Shown here: piece after piece, positions 36,760 through 49,975 of the stretch
Position numbering within the stretch: position 1 is the stretch's first letter
How the letters are laid out: each line of letters starts with the position of its first letter
NCBI RefSeq assembly: GCF_965638725.1
Contig: NC_134951.1
Coordinates: 2,294,001 to 2,358,000, forward strand
DNA from: Aptenodytes patagonicus
Lineage: Eukaryota > Chordata > Aves > Sphenisciformes > Spheniscidae
Direction of reading: 5' to 3'
Length of the DNA: 64,000 nt
Position numbers and translations under genes: made by a program
Notes under the pieces: model-generated
The model's database searches: none
What the model was told of the DNA's origin: nothing
Seen by the model: only the letters and a program-made list of their open reading frames with translations

Positions 36760-37773
36760 CGTGTCCCTTCCCCAGCTCTCCGTAGGCGACTGACGCATAC
36801 CAATGTATTTTTAAACTCGGGCAGATACACAAAGGGTGAGCAGCCGCAGCTCGGGCTGCCGTCCTGGGACCTTTCCTGAAACCATCGCGTCTCCCGGGCC
36901 AACCCGGGCTGCCCCAGCAAAGCTTGCTCGTGCCCTGGCAGGGGACGGGGCTGCGGAGCCACCGCCTGAGACCCTCTGACTCCATCCCAAAACCCAGAGG
37001 TGCAGCAGACAGGACATACGCCAGGAACATGCGTTGGAGGAACTCCCTGTCCCCAGCGGAAGCAATAGCTCGGCGAGAAGTACAAACCAGCTATTCATTT
37101 GGCTGCACTTGTATCAAGCTGACAAATCAATACATCACACTTCAAAACAAACCCCAGCCCGTGCAGACAAGCCCGGAGAGTTTCGCAGACGCTGAGCCAG
37201 TGCAGCATGAAATCACCCCAGAAAGAACACACAAATGGGAAGCTAAAAATAAGATTCCCCAAAAAATTGCTTTATTTCTTGACAAAGCTGCTAGTAAACT
37301 CAAAAAGCATTGGCCTTAAAAAAAATAATAAATGTATCCGCTATTTCCTGGATTTGCTGGAGGGCCACGCTTTCAGACGCATGGAAGTGGTGAGCTTTCC
37401 TGGCCAGTACCTGAAAAAAACTGGGCTGTGGGAGCCGAAAGCGTCAATGTGATTCATAATTATGTCAGTGGTACCAGAACAACAAATTTTGCAGAAAATT
37501 TTAAGGATTCTGCACAGAAATTGCATCCCTTTCCATCTCCTCTGCTTTTACGGTGTCAGAAGCTTAACATGCCCCATTTACCAGTGTCTTGGAGGATCAA
37601 AAAAACCAGTTCAACAAATCAAGAAGCAACAGCCTCCATCTCCCTTCTTTAAATCAAACCCTCCGTACAGGGCAGGAGGCTCAAACACGCTCAGGGTTTA
37701 GGTACCCATAAGCTGGTCTGTGGTTTTCACTCCCCAGCCCTTAAAACACGGGACACCAGCGTTTACCTTCAAT

Positions 37774-37790
37774 AATAAAAACTTTTTATT
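37774..37790. terminator. ELP3: Bidirectional poly(A) signal pair
   Basis: AATAAA on the plus strand at 37774-37779 and on the minus strand at 37785-37790. On the minus strand it is followed by T/G-rich sequence, so it may end ELP3 with a 3' UTR of about 1.9 kb. A weaker minus-strand ATTAAA lies nearer the stop at 39191-39196. Confidence 0.35.
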
Positions 37791-38399
37791 GCCAGGTATT
37801 TCGGTCCTCTCCAGCAAGGACACGCTTTTTCCGCGCTGCCTTTGCCGCTCGTGCGTCAGCAGACGTCAGCGTGGTTCTGGCCGCTGACCCCGCGAGTCGC
37901 TGTTTGGGAGCAGCAATAGATCACGGTGGCAGAACTGCATTTACTGCATGGCGCGGCACCGCCGCCGCGAGAGCTTTCCTCCCGGAGCCGCTCCTCCTCC
38001 GAGTTAATCACGTGTGTCCGAATGCTCGTTATTGGTGAAGTTTCCAGAAGGCTCCTGACAGAGTCATTTATTAGAGTAACACCCGAAATGTCAACTTCTC
38101 TACAGGTCGCTATGCTGGATTTCAATCCTATTTTTGATTGAAATACTATAAAAAAGCAGCGGAGCAGGTCAGAGCTCTGGCTGCTCCCCTCTGATTTTGT
38201 TAAGTCAAGCGGGGAGCACCGGGCACGCTGCTTTTGAAAACACTGAGTCACTGACGTCAAAGGACACCCACCTGCCCTGCGTCGTCCCCACCGAAGGGCT
38301 GGGGAGAGGTGAGGAAGGTGCTGAGCTCTTCACCCAGGGTCACAGCTCGCTCTCGCATCCCACCTCACACCGTTTGCAAAAAGAAGCTTTAATTCTACC

Positions 38400-39165
38400 C
38401 TTCCTGATAGAATTCCCAATGCCTGGAAAAGGCAACCATCACGCCCATTTCCAAGGAGGACCAGGAGGAGGATCTGAGGAGCTACAGGGCAGTCAGCCCC
38501 ACCTCCGCGCTGGGACAGATAGGGACAAAACCCTCCCCAAAGCCCTTTCCAGCCGTGGGACGGAGAGGGAAAGAGAGTTGGGAACAGCCAGGAGGGATCC
38601 CCCGTGGGCAGATGGTGCCCGAGCAACCCGACTGCCTGCTGTGATGAGGTGACGGCAGTGTGGGTAAGGGAGGGCCATGGGTGTTGTATACCGTGACCTC
38701 ACCAAGGCCTCTGACAGTGCTGCCACATGGCATCCTCATGCCCCCGTCAATGGGTCATGGGCTGGAGAAGTGGCAGATCCGGTGCTGGAAATACAGACTA
38801 ACACGCTGGAGCAGAGGCCGTGAGGACGGTTACGGCATTGGAGTACGTGACGTGCAAGGAGAAGCTTGGAGACCAGAAGCAGACTTTTCCCAGAGGAGCA
38901 CAGCGACAGGCCACGAGGCAACGGGCACAAGTTGAAACACCGTAAACTCCAGCCAGACTCTAGGAAAAACTTTTTCAACGTACGGGTGGTCAAATGTTGG
39001 AACAGGGACCTAGACGCTGTGGACTCTCCGTCCACATCCATCGAGTATCTCCACCCTTGGAGATACTCAAGTGTCGCCATCCTGATCTAATTGGACCTGC
39101 TTTGAGTGGGGTTGGACTAGAGACCTCAGAGGTCCCTTCTAACCTCAGTTACTCCGTGGTTGTGT
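38400..39165 (+). mobile_element. Decayed CR1 copy in ELP3 3' flank
   Basis: Begins with a CR1 ORF2-like stretch (CCTGGAAAAGGCAACCATCA, AGGAGGATCTGAGGAGCTAC). It skips much of the reverse-transcriptase region, then continues with GTGGTCAAATGTTGGAACAG, GGACCTGCTTTGAGTGGGGT and AGAGGTCCCTTCTAACCTCA to the tail. It is opposite in strand to ELP3, so it would be antisense within a long ELP3 3' UTR. Confidence 0.8.
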
Positions 39166-39730
39166 GTCCCTGCAGAGGTTCAGTTTAAGTTTTAATCTCG
39201 ATTCCTACCACTAGCAAGGTAACGGCTTCCAATCCTCATGGCCTCCTACTGTAAAAGGATCAAACGGCATGGCTTGGGATGGAGAGAAAGCAGCTGAGGC
39301 CAGCATAAATAAACACGCACAGAGAAGGAATTAATTCGTGTTGCAGAATAACCCGCACAATTTCAATGCTGAAGCATTAAAAGCCTGCCGAGAGCATCAT
39401 AAAAACGATGGACATTTTTAGTTCGCCTACGCTTCAGTCCTCTACTGCAATGCATCAGAGCCGGCGCCGGAGATCCGGCAGGCTTACGCAGGTAACGAGA
39501 CACGCGAAACGTCCCCAACCTCTCCTGGGGCAACGGGCAGATCTCGGACCTGCTCCCCCAGAGGAGATGCCCCATTTGCTGCCGTGGGCTCTGGCATAAG
39601 CAAGTCTTTCGCAGTTGGCAGGCTTTGGTTTTTAGCTTACGTCTGTCACCTTGAGCTTTCTTTCCAGGAGGAGTCTTGTCGCCTCCTCTCTCCTCCCAGC
39701 AGCTGGTTGGGGTGAGGACCTCCTGGGGCA

Positions 39731-39807
39731 TCAGTCCAGCCTTTTCACCATGTAAGGCCCTTCCAGCTCGTAGCCGATCTTCCTGTAGTAGTTCCTTGTG
39801 CCGACAC
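39731..39807 (-). CDS. ELP3: ELP3 last coding exon
   Basis: After acceptor TTCTCACAG (minus strand) the exon supplies the last two bases of a Gly codon, then [19 protein letters not shown] and VKRLD with a TGA at 39731-39733. This is the C-terminus of Elongator subunit 3, where human reads [19 protein letters not shown]. It forms part of the GNAT acetyltransferase fold. The intron before it is about 21 kb. Confidence 0.93.
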
Positions 39808-41949
39808 CTGTGAGAAGAACGACAAAAAGGTTTAATTCAGCACGATGACAAACCAGTCGGAGAAGCCATGGCCGGGCAGGAAAGTCATTTCCATGGAGGG
39901 ATGGTGCCAAAAGGAGCTCAGCCTCTCCGAACAGTCGGTGCTGGGCCGCCCTGGCTGCCGTGCTGGAGTGGGGGGTGTTTACTCATTAGCATCTGGACTA
40001 ATTATGGTGTTTTTAAGGGGGGAAACGCAGGAACATAGCTGTTCTATCTGCCCTGAACCACGCACCCCGTCCTTTGTCCTGAGAAGGGCTGTGAGCTGCA
40101 AGGGAGAGAGGAAGCGACACGGGAACAATGGTGAAACGTGAGTCAAGAGTTCAGAGTACCCCAGGTATAACAAAACCCAAAGACAGGCTCTTGAGAGGAA
40201 GCCGCCCAGCTGCAGACATCATTACCAGGAACTGAAGGGCTCTAAAACCTGACAAACTCTGTCCAATCGCTCCTAGAAATGAGCTCAGCTCCACTTCAGA
40301 TAGACAAGTGGGCTCCGCAGCCGCAATCCAATTTCCTCATTGAAAAGGACGGCTCCAAACGCCTCGGTTCTCAAACAGCCTCTTCCCTCTCCTTCCTGTC
40401 TTAATGAGACCCCGCAGCGTGCGCGCTCAGGGTGAGCCCAGCCCCACCGACCGAGGCTGCCTTTCACGCAGCATCCTGCGGCAGGACAGGTCCAGCACAG
40501 CAGCCTTCCCCCTCACCTTATCTAATTACTCACAGATGCAGACATTAGTCATCAGGGGAGGGAGGAGGAATTCAGCATCATGGCATCATTGTCAGCGCAG
40601 CTGGTGGGTAGGGACAGAAGGACAGATAGGACACGGCTCTCCATCAAGAGAAGCAGCCCCTCTTTCCTCTAATCTCATCCCTCCAGCCAGTTCCTGGAAA
40701 CTGCGGTGCTTGCAAATGGCTCTCCAGGAATCGGCTGCATCTCCTATGCAGGGAGTGACCCGGTGCAGCTGGTAACCCCTTCCTGCCCACGCATCACTGC
40801 AGCAATTTTATCCGTTGCTGCTTTGACAGATTTGTTTAAAATAGCGGTAATGTATTTCCTGAATGCACATTGCAATAGTTACCGAACAGTTTACGCGCCA
40901 CAGCTCCAGACAACCCCCCCAGCCAACATCCTAGAGAAGCATTATATTAATTTAAGGTATGGAAAAGCCACCTGAAACCCAGGCCTGAGATGTCTTCCTG
41001 CCCCTCATTCCAGCTGAAGCTGGGAAGAGCTTGAAAAAACACAAAGAACCCCAAATTGGGGAACACCTAAGCAAATTTACTTCTAAGCAGTGGCAAAGCC
41101 CCTGTGACGTCGCAGCAGAGCACCATCCTCAACTAAAAGCATCCTGAAGGGACCCAAATTCACTCAGCTTCAGCATGAACCTGAAGCCAAGGAAAAAAAA
41201 AACCCAAGTCTACTGCACACACATCCGCTCCCCTCTTCCTGATCTCTGCCCCGGAGTAAAAACTATCATCACATTTATCAGTATCTTGCCTAAAAAAACG
41301 GCCCCTGGGTTCATTAGCAGAGATGCTGGGGTATGACATACAGATTTTGGCAGTAAAACAGCAGAGCCACCCCACCCGTGGCCCAGAAGAGCTTGGTAAA
41401 AGGATTAGCGAAATCTAAAGCTGAAGAACAGCCCTCTTGAAGCTAAAGGACAACTAATTCAGCTGATGGTTTTAAAAACACCTTGATCAGAGTTATTTAA
41501 CACTTCCCCTTTTTTCCTAAAGCCCTTGGGAAATGTATGGATTTTAAAGAAGGCAGTTTAGGTTTCGTCGGAGCATCATGTGCTGCCTCCATTAATCTCA
41601 GAGCTATTAAGCAGTGCTACTTAAGTGCCAACTCTTCCTCGTTTGAGGGCAATAGGTTCAAGCCATTAACAAGAATGATGATGCAGTTGGCTGGCCCTGT
41701 GCCCCAGGGGTCCCACGCTGCGCCGCTTCGCGAAGCATCTCAGTCGTCATCTCGGCCCTGCTCGTAGCAGTAACTTCTTGCACAAAAATACTGTCTTTCA
41801 ACAGGAGAGTCTTCTGTGAAGAGGAGGCAGGAGATGCCTCAAGCTGAGGGCTGCCCAGCTCTAACTCGGGATGTCTCGCTAGCTCCAGTGCTGCAGGAAT
41901 GTTTTCAAGGCAAGAGGCTTTTGAGGGGAAAAGCTCTCACCAAGACACC

Positions 41950-43012
41950 TGTATTGGGTTTGTGTGGCAAGGTTTTGGTAGCAGGGGGGCTACAGGGGTG
42001 GCTTCTGTGAAAAGCTGCTAGAAGCTTCCCCCATATCCGACAGAGCCCGTGCCAGCCGGCTCCAAGACGGACCCGCCGCTGGCCAAGGCTGAGCCCACCA
42101 GCGATGGTGGTAGCGCCTCTGGGATAACGTATTGAAGAAGGGGGAAAAAACCTGCGCAATTGCAGCCGGGGAGAGGAGTTAGAATATGTGAGGTGCTCCA
42201 GGCGCCGGAGCAGAGATTCCCCTGCAGCCCGTGGTGAAGACCATGGAGAGGCAGGCTGTCCCCCTGCAGCCCATGGAGATTAACTGTGGAGCAGATATCC
42301 ACCTGCAGCCCATGGAGGTCCATGGTGGAGCAGATATCCACCTGCAGCCCGTGGAGGACCCCACGCCGGAGCAGGTAGATGCCCAAAGGAGGCTGTGACC
42401 TCGTGGGAAGCCCACACTGGAGGTCCCCGGCAGGACCTGTGGACCCATGGAGAGAGGAGCCCACGCTGGAGCAGGTTTGCTGGCAGGACTTGTGACCCCG
42501 TGGAAGGGACCCACGCTGGAGCAGTTCGTGAAGAACAGCAGCCCGTGAGAAGGACTCACGTTGGAGAAGTTGGTGGAGGACTGTCTCCCATGGGAGGGAC
42601 CCCACGCTGGAGCAGGGGAAGAGTGTGAGGAGGAAGGAGCGGCAGTGACAGCGTGTGATGATCTGACTGCAACCCCCATTCCCCGTCCCCCTGCGCCGCT
42701 CGGGGGGAGGAGGTAGAGAATTCGGGAGAGAAGTTGAGCCCGGGAAGAAGGGAGGGGTGGGGGGAAGGTGTTTTAAGATTTGGTTTTTATTTCTCATTAC
42801 CGTACTCTGATTTGATTGGCAATAAATTAAATTCATTTTCCCCAAGTCGAGTCTGTTTTGCCTGAGACAGTAACTGGTGAGTGATCTCTCCCTGTCCTTA
42901 TCTCGACCCACGAGCCTTTTGTTCTATTTTCTCTCCCCTCTCCAGCTGAGGAGGGGAGTGATACAGTGGCTTTGGTGGGCACCTGGCATCCAGCCGGGGT
43001 CAACCCACCACA
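41950..43012 (+). mobile_element. Solo LTR of an ERVL-type endogenous retrovirus
   Basis: The element starts TGTATTGGGTTTG and ends AACCCACCACA, giving near-inverted TG...CA termini. It is flanked by an exact 5-bp target-site duplication, ACACC (41945-41949 and 43013-43017). It contains an AATAAA at 42821-42826 and a central tandem array. There are no viral genes and no second LTR, so it is a solo LTR left by recombination. The LTR sequence matches a family I recognise as common in bird genomes. Open frames within it are repeat artefacts. Confidence 0.88.
42215..42600. repeat. Tandem array inside the solo LTR
   Basis: Imperfect units of about 40-60 bases built on CCTGCAGCCCATGGAG, GGAGCAGATATCCA and CCACGCTGGAGCAG. 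Two adjacent units near 42285-42350 are almost identical. Confidence 0.8.
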
Positions 43013-46000
43013 ACACCCCAAAAAGCAGCCACTGGGTTTGCGTCCAGAAGCGTGGAAGCCAAGTGTCCAGGATTTTGTCCTCTGGACCATCACAGCCTGT
43101 AACAGCATGTCGCAGCGCAGCGGGACGGCGGCAGGCTGCTTAGGCACAGGGGCAGTATCGACATCTGGAAGCGGGGGAAAGCAGGCAGGTGTGGAGGTAC
43201 AAGCCAACAGGACAAGGACTTCTCACAGTCTCACGTGGCGTAACAGGAGTGGATCAGTAGACGGAAGCACTCGGTGCTCAAGCTCACACCTCTACACTCT
43301 ACGTGACTGGAGGGGGTGACTTCAGACTGGATTTTTGGTATCCTGGACTTGCACGTCCCCACCACACACTTGGTTTGAAGTTGGCCAAAAAGCCATTCCT
43401 TCAGACCCCTCTGCCCCCTTCAGAGGGTGGACTGCCTTCGATCTGCACCTGGAGCAAAGCCTGTGGTTTAGATTCCTCTGAAATGAACTGCGCTGAAATG
43501 CACGAAAATCTCCCCATGAGCCAAACTGATGCACAGAGCAAGAGAGGATGAGGATGGGATTCACTTCAGCTGCTCTGAGCCCAAAGGCTTAGAAACCCCG
43601 CCTACAATATTCCCTGGGATGCCATTAATACAAAGGTATCTCCTTGTAGTCAAAGTATATCAGGGAAATCACAACCAGCGCGGAGGATGGGTGTTTCGAG
43701 ATCAGCGTGGCACAACTGGAAGAGAAACGGGGTGTTGAAGCATGGAATTAAAAGCAGGCTGACAGCCAGAAACGATCCCCGGCCTTCCTCATCCACGAGA
43801 GGAGTGCAACACAGCAGGCACTGCTAAATGGAATAAAAGATCTGTGGGACACTAATAACTGCCTGTAAGTCATGCAGAAGGAATCCATCTTCACAGACCT
43901 CTCCGTTGTGAAATTACCACAACTTTGTATGAATGCGAAGTCCAAAAAACCAAAGTTGCAGGATTATGCTGCAGGCTTCTGATCACAAGGAGAGTATCAA
44001 CGTGCCGTCCCAAGAAAATCAGTGCTCCAGCTGTTAAAACAACGTGCCATTTCGTCTGCTCGTAAGTTATTCTAGGCGTAAGTGCTGGAGAAGCAACTCG
44101 TAATGCCCATCACGCACTCGATACTTGTCCATCGAGCATACCTGAAAGGAAGGTCTCGATGGCACAAGTTCTCTCCCCAAATCTTTGCTGCTCTAATTTA
44201 CAGCAAACATACCACAGAGCTGGTGGGACCTGTTCAGGCAGCGTTCTTCCCACTGCTCCAAGTTGCACCCGTGCTTTCCAGTGAAAAGAAACGTCATCCA
44301 AGAAATACCACAAAAGAAATATCACGCAGGAGCGGAAGAGTAAAGCCAAAAGCTGGCCCAAGAAGCTTTTTGACTTTCCAAGCCAGAATTGACTGCATTT
44401 CTCATTCTGGGTCTTTAAAACAGGGTTTTAAATTTTAAATATTCCATATCAAACTGTGCAGGAGAGCTTAGTCTGAACTCAGCAGAGCAGATTTCAACCA
44501 ACCGCTTCCCCATCCATCGCCAGTGATTTGGTTGAAGGGCAGGGGCTCTGATCATGCCTGCCTGGACGGAATCCCGTGGTCAGGGGCCAGCTGAGGCTTT
44601 TTGGAAGCGTCCCTCACCGCGCTCTTCAAATGACACATCCTCTGGCAATGGCTGCCGGTTAATTTGATCGCCTTTTGTCCTCTTCTTTTGGAAGCATCTG
44701 AATAATGGTGAAGCCTACCGATAAAGCCCCAAACTTGGCTTTTCACCGTAACATTTAAACCTCAAAAATAATTAAATAAATAAAAAAAAGTCTGCCTGTA
44801 GCAGGGGACGGGGAAAGGTGACCAGAGCGTCAGGGTTAAACACTCTTCGGGCCCAGAAGGACGAGCAGTCGGCATGGGACTGCTACCCAGAGGACGGCAG
44901 AAATCAGATTTCATTGCCCGTGTGCAGCAACCCCCGCCCATGACCTTTTCTGTGCAGAGCCCATAAATACACCCTTCTGACTCAGCCCTGCCACGCAGAA
45001 ATATTGCGATGCAGCATCCGAGGCCGAGTATCCTCAAAGATTCCTTCACCATGGCTCACTAGTCACAGAACTAAGTGAAAATGAGATTGTTTTCAGGATC
45101 ATTAAAGAGCTACTAATAGTTCATAAAATTTCCATAGCAGAGACTTACTGAGGCACACCAGAGACCTCTCTCTACACGGGCCTCCACATCTTTTGGCAAC
45201 GACTACAATCTTTTCCAAAGATGCACAGTCAAGGCATATCGTGTCTCGCAGCTTCCTTCCCCCTCAAAATATTTCTTAGAAGCAGCTAGCGGGGCCCTGT
45301 GTGCAAGGCAGCGAACCTGAGTCAGCTGAACTTTCCGAATTGCCTCAATCCATTAACGTGCCAGCTGCAATTCTGGCGACAGCGAAGCCTCTTCCAGGCT
45401 TTGTTGGGAGTAACCACCTGGCTCGGCGCTTTGCCTGAGGAAGGGGGAGCCCCGGGCTCACTGCGTGGACACCCGGATCGTCTGTAGGATCTCTGGCAAG
45501 TAGGATTGTCCTTCAAGGGTGCTGAGAAAAGGATTCGTGGTTAGTGCAGGCAAGAGGACAGGAAAGGGTGATGCTACATTCGCCAAAGCACTGTGAATTT
45601 CACCCAGAATCAGCAGCGAGTCTCAAGCCAGCCAATGGGGATATGGGACGGCTGAGGCTTCTTCTCTTGGTATCAGGAAGGACGTTCCCCCCGTGACCGC
45701 CAGTGCTGCTGCTGGCACAGCGATGCTCTACGAGGGGAACGCTCTGCTGTGGTTGGAACATAATTTTTGTGGTTTTGAAAAGGCACGGAGAAGGAAGCAA
45801 CAAACACTTTTGCAGTCACCTACAGTACTTCCATGGACATCGGTAAAACACAGCAACGGCACAGAGCCAGGCAGGAGGCTTGGAAGCCGCTGCTGCCACG
45901 GGACAGACCATAAACATCTGCCTTTGCAACACAGCTAGAAAAGCGAAGAAAGAAAACAAGAGCTCTGAGAGAATCTCCTTGGCCTCCAAGCGTGTCTCCC

Positions 46001-47739
46001 ATGATCAGACCGAGGCTGCCAAAGCATCAGGAGGATTCAAAGGCCGTCATTCAGAGATGACAAAGCTCACATTTTAGACTCTCTCAAGACTTGGGGTCGG
46101 GTGACTTGGGAGCCTGACGTCAGTGGCGAGCGAGCAAACACAACCCTCTTTTTACCATGGGTCTTGGTGGAGACTCAGGCTACTAAAAGAGAAGTTTTAG
46201 GTTTTTCTTTATACTCCTTGCCTTGACCTCTGCCAAGTCCAAGACGACACTTTGCTACCTGTCAAACAAATGCCTTGCTGTGAAATCCGCTGCCACCCAA
46301 AACCTACACTCCGCGCAGGACTTCAAAGCAAAGCTGACACTTGCGGGCACTTGGCAGCCGCTCGGGCAAGAGTCCGGAGCTTGCTTCGGAGCGAGCCCTT
46401 GCTCTTCAAAGTTGGCAGGACCTGTTCATACGAGGAAGGGTCAAAACTAGGGTTTCAAATACGTAAGAGTGGTGGAAAATAAGATGAGAGAACTTTTTCT
46501 TGTCTATTGCATATTGAACGCTGACCGAAAAACCACATTTCTGAACTGATGCACAAGTTAAGAATGCACAGCAGATCCATCCACGACCTCCGATGAGTTT
46601 GCTTTGGCATTTACACTCCTCATAATGCTGGATTTTATCTTCGGGGAAAACACGAGGCTGTTTCATGTGAATCGCTACCAACCAACCGCAGAGAACTGGA
46701 ACAACGGGGAAAAGGCAAAGGATTTGAGATAACCAAAACGCCTTATCAGCACCGAGGAAAGAGAAAAAAACCCAACATTCTTAACACCGCTGAGAAAACC
46801 TGGGCACGTCAGAGCAATCAGAAAAACGTTAGTAATTTAAGAAACCAAGGAACAATCCTTACATCAGTCCCTGCAGCAAAGACTTTTTTTTTTTTGTTTT
46901 AAGATTAGATAATTGGCAACTCATTTCCCAAAAGTTCCTAAAGATACTGGGAGATAAAAAGCCTATGAAAATTAGAAATAGGGGCTTTTGGAAATGTTAC
47001 CCAGTATCTTGCAAATACAATACTCTCAATTTTCAAGTTCGCATAGAGAGGAAACACAAACATGCTCACTTTTCTTTTAAAACAACGGATTCTGTTGAGA
47101 ATTACTGAGAACTACTAATACTTTGGCAACCATCAGAAAACATAGTCCAGGCAATGCGAATGGAAAATAGGAATATGATTTCTTTTTTAAAAAAAAAGAT
47201 AATTGAAAATGTTTTTATTTAAATAAATCTGCTTTAAAACCGCAGCACTGGAAACTCTTTTCGGTAATTTTTTGCACCCATAAGCACATCGCAGCGCCGG
47301 GCTCTGAAGCATTCTCCCCGCAGAGCGACTCTCCCCACGTGTTTCAGCAGTCTCTGGAGAGACTAAATCCAGGGACGGGAGAGTTCATCATTTCGTGACC
47401 CCCTCCTGCTGCAGCAACCACAAAGAGCTAATTAGCGTCGCAGTTAGAGCTGTGATTTAGACATATCTTTATGTACATACACGATTGTTAATAACACCGC
47501 GTGTGAAGCATTTCACAATCCTTTCTCTAGTAAGGGCTAAACGATTAGCACAATCAAACCCACTAACAGCAACCGTGCCTAGCCTGTATTTAGTCTGTGT
47601 GTTGCTGTTTGTTGGACCTGGGAGAGAAATCCGCACCTGAAAGCCTTTTTTTTTTCTTCCTGTCAAATGCAAATTGTGCTTTCTTCCTGCCCGGATTGCT
47701 TCTCGGAGACTTTAAATTACTATTTTCACAACACCTCTG

Positions 47740-47885
47740 TCTAGCAGGGAGGTACCATCGTCGCCACGTCCCAGAAGAAGAGCCAAGATCCCAGGCGGCT
47801 GGGTAATTTGTCTGAAATCACAAAGCAAGTCTGCGACAAAAAGAGAGTTTTGAAGCCTGGGCCTCCCTTCATCACAGCTCAACAA
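47740..47885 (+). mobile_element. MIR-like ancient SINE fragment
   Basis: The order TAATTTGTCTGAAATCACAA, AGCAAGTCTG, TTTTGAAGCCTGGGCCTCCC follows the core and tail of MIR/core-SINEs. It is strongly diverged. Confidence 0.5.
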
Positions 47886-49774
47886 CTCACTTCACTACTG
47901 CAAAACACTGATGGCCTTTCAGATCCGAGACTGGATTATTTTTGAAGCCGGGACCCACAAGCAGAAAGCCCTGAATATCCCTAGCGTTCCCCCCCCAGCC
48001 TCCCACACAAATCCAACCCCTGCTCCATTTAAATCCACTCTGGATTTGATGCAAACGCAAAGAGCTGCAGTCCCTTTCTGATAGAGCTGATCCTTCCTCC
48101 AACTCGTGGTCAGCTCTTGGGCTTGATAAATAAAAATGAAGGAAGAAACCACAGTACGTAAACAGCACAGGAGACCTTTACTCTCCCCTTTGCAACTTAC
48201 TCTTTATACACTACAAATTTGATTTAATTTAACCCAATTTAAATCTAGAATGGCTTGGCATGGTCTAGGACCTGGCCAATTTGAAAAACTCTCTTCTTCC
48301 TCTCTTGCATCTCCCACGTGAAAGGCAGCATCTCCTCATTTACCTTCAGTCCTTTCAAACGGAGACCCCTAATTTAGCAAACGAGGTCCCCATACGCAGT
48401 CCCGGTTCACCCTGTCCTCCCTCTGTCCCCGGCTGCAGAGGGAGCCTCAGCAATTACTTTAGAGGAACCACCTCAGCTTTAAAGGTTAACACGAGCTGCG
48501 ACGAATCCTTCCGTAACAGAGCAGCGACGCTGACTCACCGGCAATTTCGAGGTGAGAGGGGGACGTTTGGGGACACCAGCTTCGGAGGCCAGTTCTCCCA
48601 ATTTGCCGGGGCAGGTTCGCCCAACACCGAAGCACCAAATACAATTTAACGGGGGCAAGTTTCTGGCGTGATGCTGCAGGGTGGGAGCCTGGCGTGCCCG
48701 AGTGCTTTGCGGGGTACAGACGCACCAGCCCCGCTCTGGAAAGGTATTTTGGTTGTCAGGATTATAGTACCTCGATAGAATAATTTAGTGAACTGCTTAT
48801 TTATCTAAAGTTTTATTGAAACAAAGCAGCTATACCGTATCTCCTCCTATCCTGTCACATCGCAGAATTTGTGTGTTGGTGAAGGTGCAGAGCTAACAAG
48901 GAGAACCAGCGCAAAAGCTTTATCATACAAACAAATGGATCGCTCGGGGATTTTCTGATTTGTTCTTAAGGCCAAATCTCAAAACCAAGACTCTCACCAA
49001 TAATTTTTTTTTTTTTTTTTTAAAATAAAAACAATTACACGAATGGTAGAATTAAAGAACTGATTTTACAGCATTCAACTTTGGGGTGCCTCTTCGCACA
49101 CAGGAGATGTCCTGGCTAGAACCGATTTTTAAATGGCAAGTCTGCAGCTAGGACCCATCCTAGAGCTTCCAGATGGTGAGATTACATCTCATTGATCTCT
49201 ATTATAGAAGCAATATTTCATTAATGACTACACAGGCCTGCCCAAACCCAGCTGCACTGAAAGCATTCACAGTCAGGAAAGAGAAAGCCACCACGCCAAC
49301 ACCGCCTTTAACTGCGACAGATGAAGCCAGAGATGACAGATCTTCCGATTCTAAACCAAGCAAAATTAAATATTTAAGAGCTAATACCGTAACTTCCCTT
49401 CCAATTTAACAAAGTGCTGCCATCGGTGTGGCCACCGGGCATTGAGAGAGACAGGGACAGTGAAATGTGTCTGCTACTCAACCCCAAATTCGACAGGTGA
49501 AGTGTTCGTGAGATTTTTAGATCTACAGGCCACGTAATGTCTTGAGGCTTCTTCCAGTGGTGGTTGCTGAAATATCCAACCCAGCTGCTGAGGTATTACT
49601 GAGAGATTGGAGATTTAGGATGACTCACCAAGCATGTGAGGCATTCACGATTGATTTTCTTTCCTATGGGCTAGGAGATTTTAAACGCTGATGAAGAAAC
49701 ACTCAGCAATCTTGAGAGAGAGCCTAACAGTCATTAAACAAGCAGCGTCCCCGTGCATTTACTTCATCAGAGAA

Positions 49775-49975
49775 AGACAGAATAGTTTGGGTTGGAAGGG
49801 ACCTTTGAAGGTCATCTAGTCCAACCCCCCTGCCGTGGGCAGGGACATCTTCAACTAGAGCAGGTTGCTCAGAGCCCCGTCCAGCCTGACCTGGAATGTT
49901 TCCAGGGATGGGGCATCCACCACCTCTCTGGGCAACCTGGGCCAGTGCCTCACCACCCTCAGCATAAAAACACAG
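49775..49975 (-). mobile_element. CR1 3'-end copy
   Basis: AGAATAGTTTGGGTTGGAAG, GGTCATCTAGTCCAACCCCC, CAGGGACATCTTCAACTAGA and TTTCCAGGGATGGGGCATCC are hallmark CR1 tail words in the minus orientation. Confidence 0.9.

Larger units (their letters stand above)
24700..37700. other. Intergenic region between the convergent kinase and ELP3 genes
   Basis: About 13 kb of AT-balanced DNA. It holds an ancient LINE fragment near 25.0-25.6 kb, a double hairpin at 28.05 kb, T-runs (26288, 28975), two CR1 tails (33.9 and 34.6 kb) and scattered short open frames. I recognise no conserved protein. One frame at 36511-36759 starts with a signal-peptide-like segment. Confidence 0.65.

Noticed and set aside
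42018-42911. 297-codon minus-strand frame in the solo LTR
   Set aside because: The translation follows the LTR's internal tandem repeat. LTRs of this type carry no gene.
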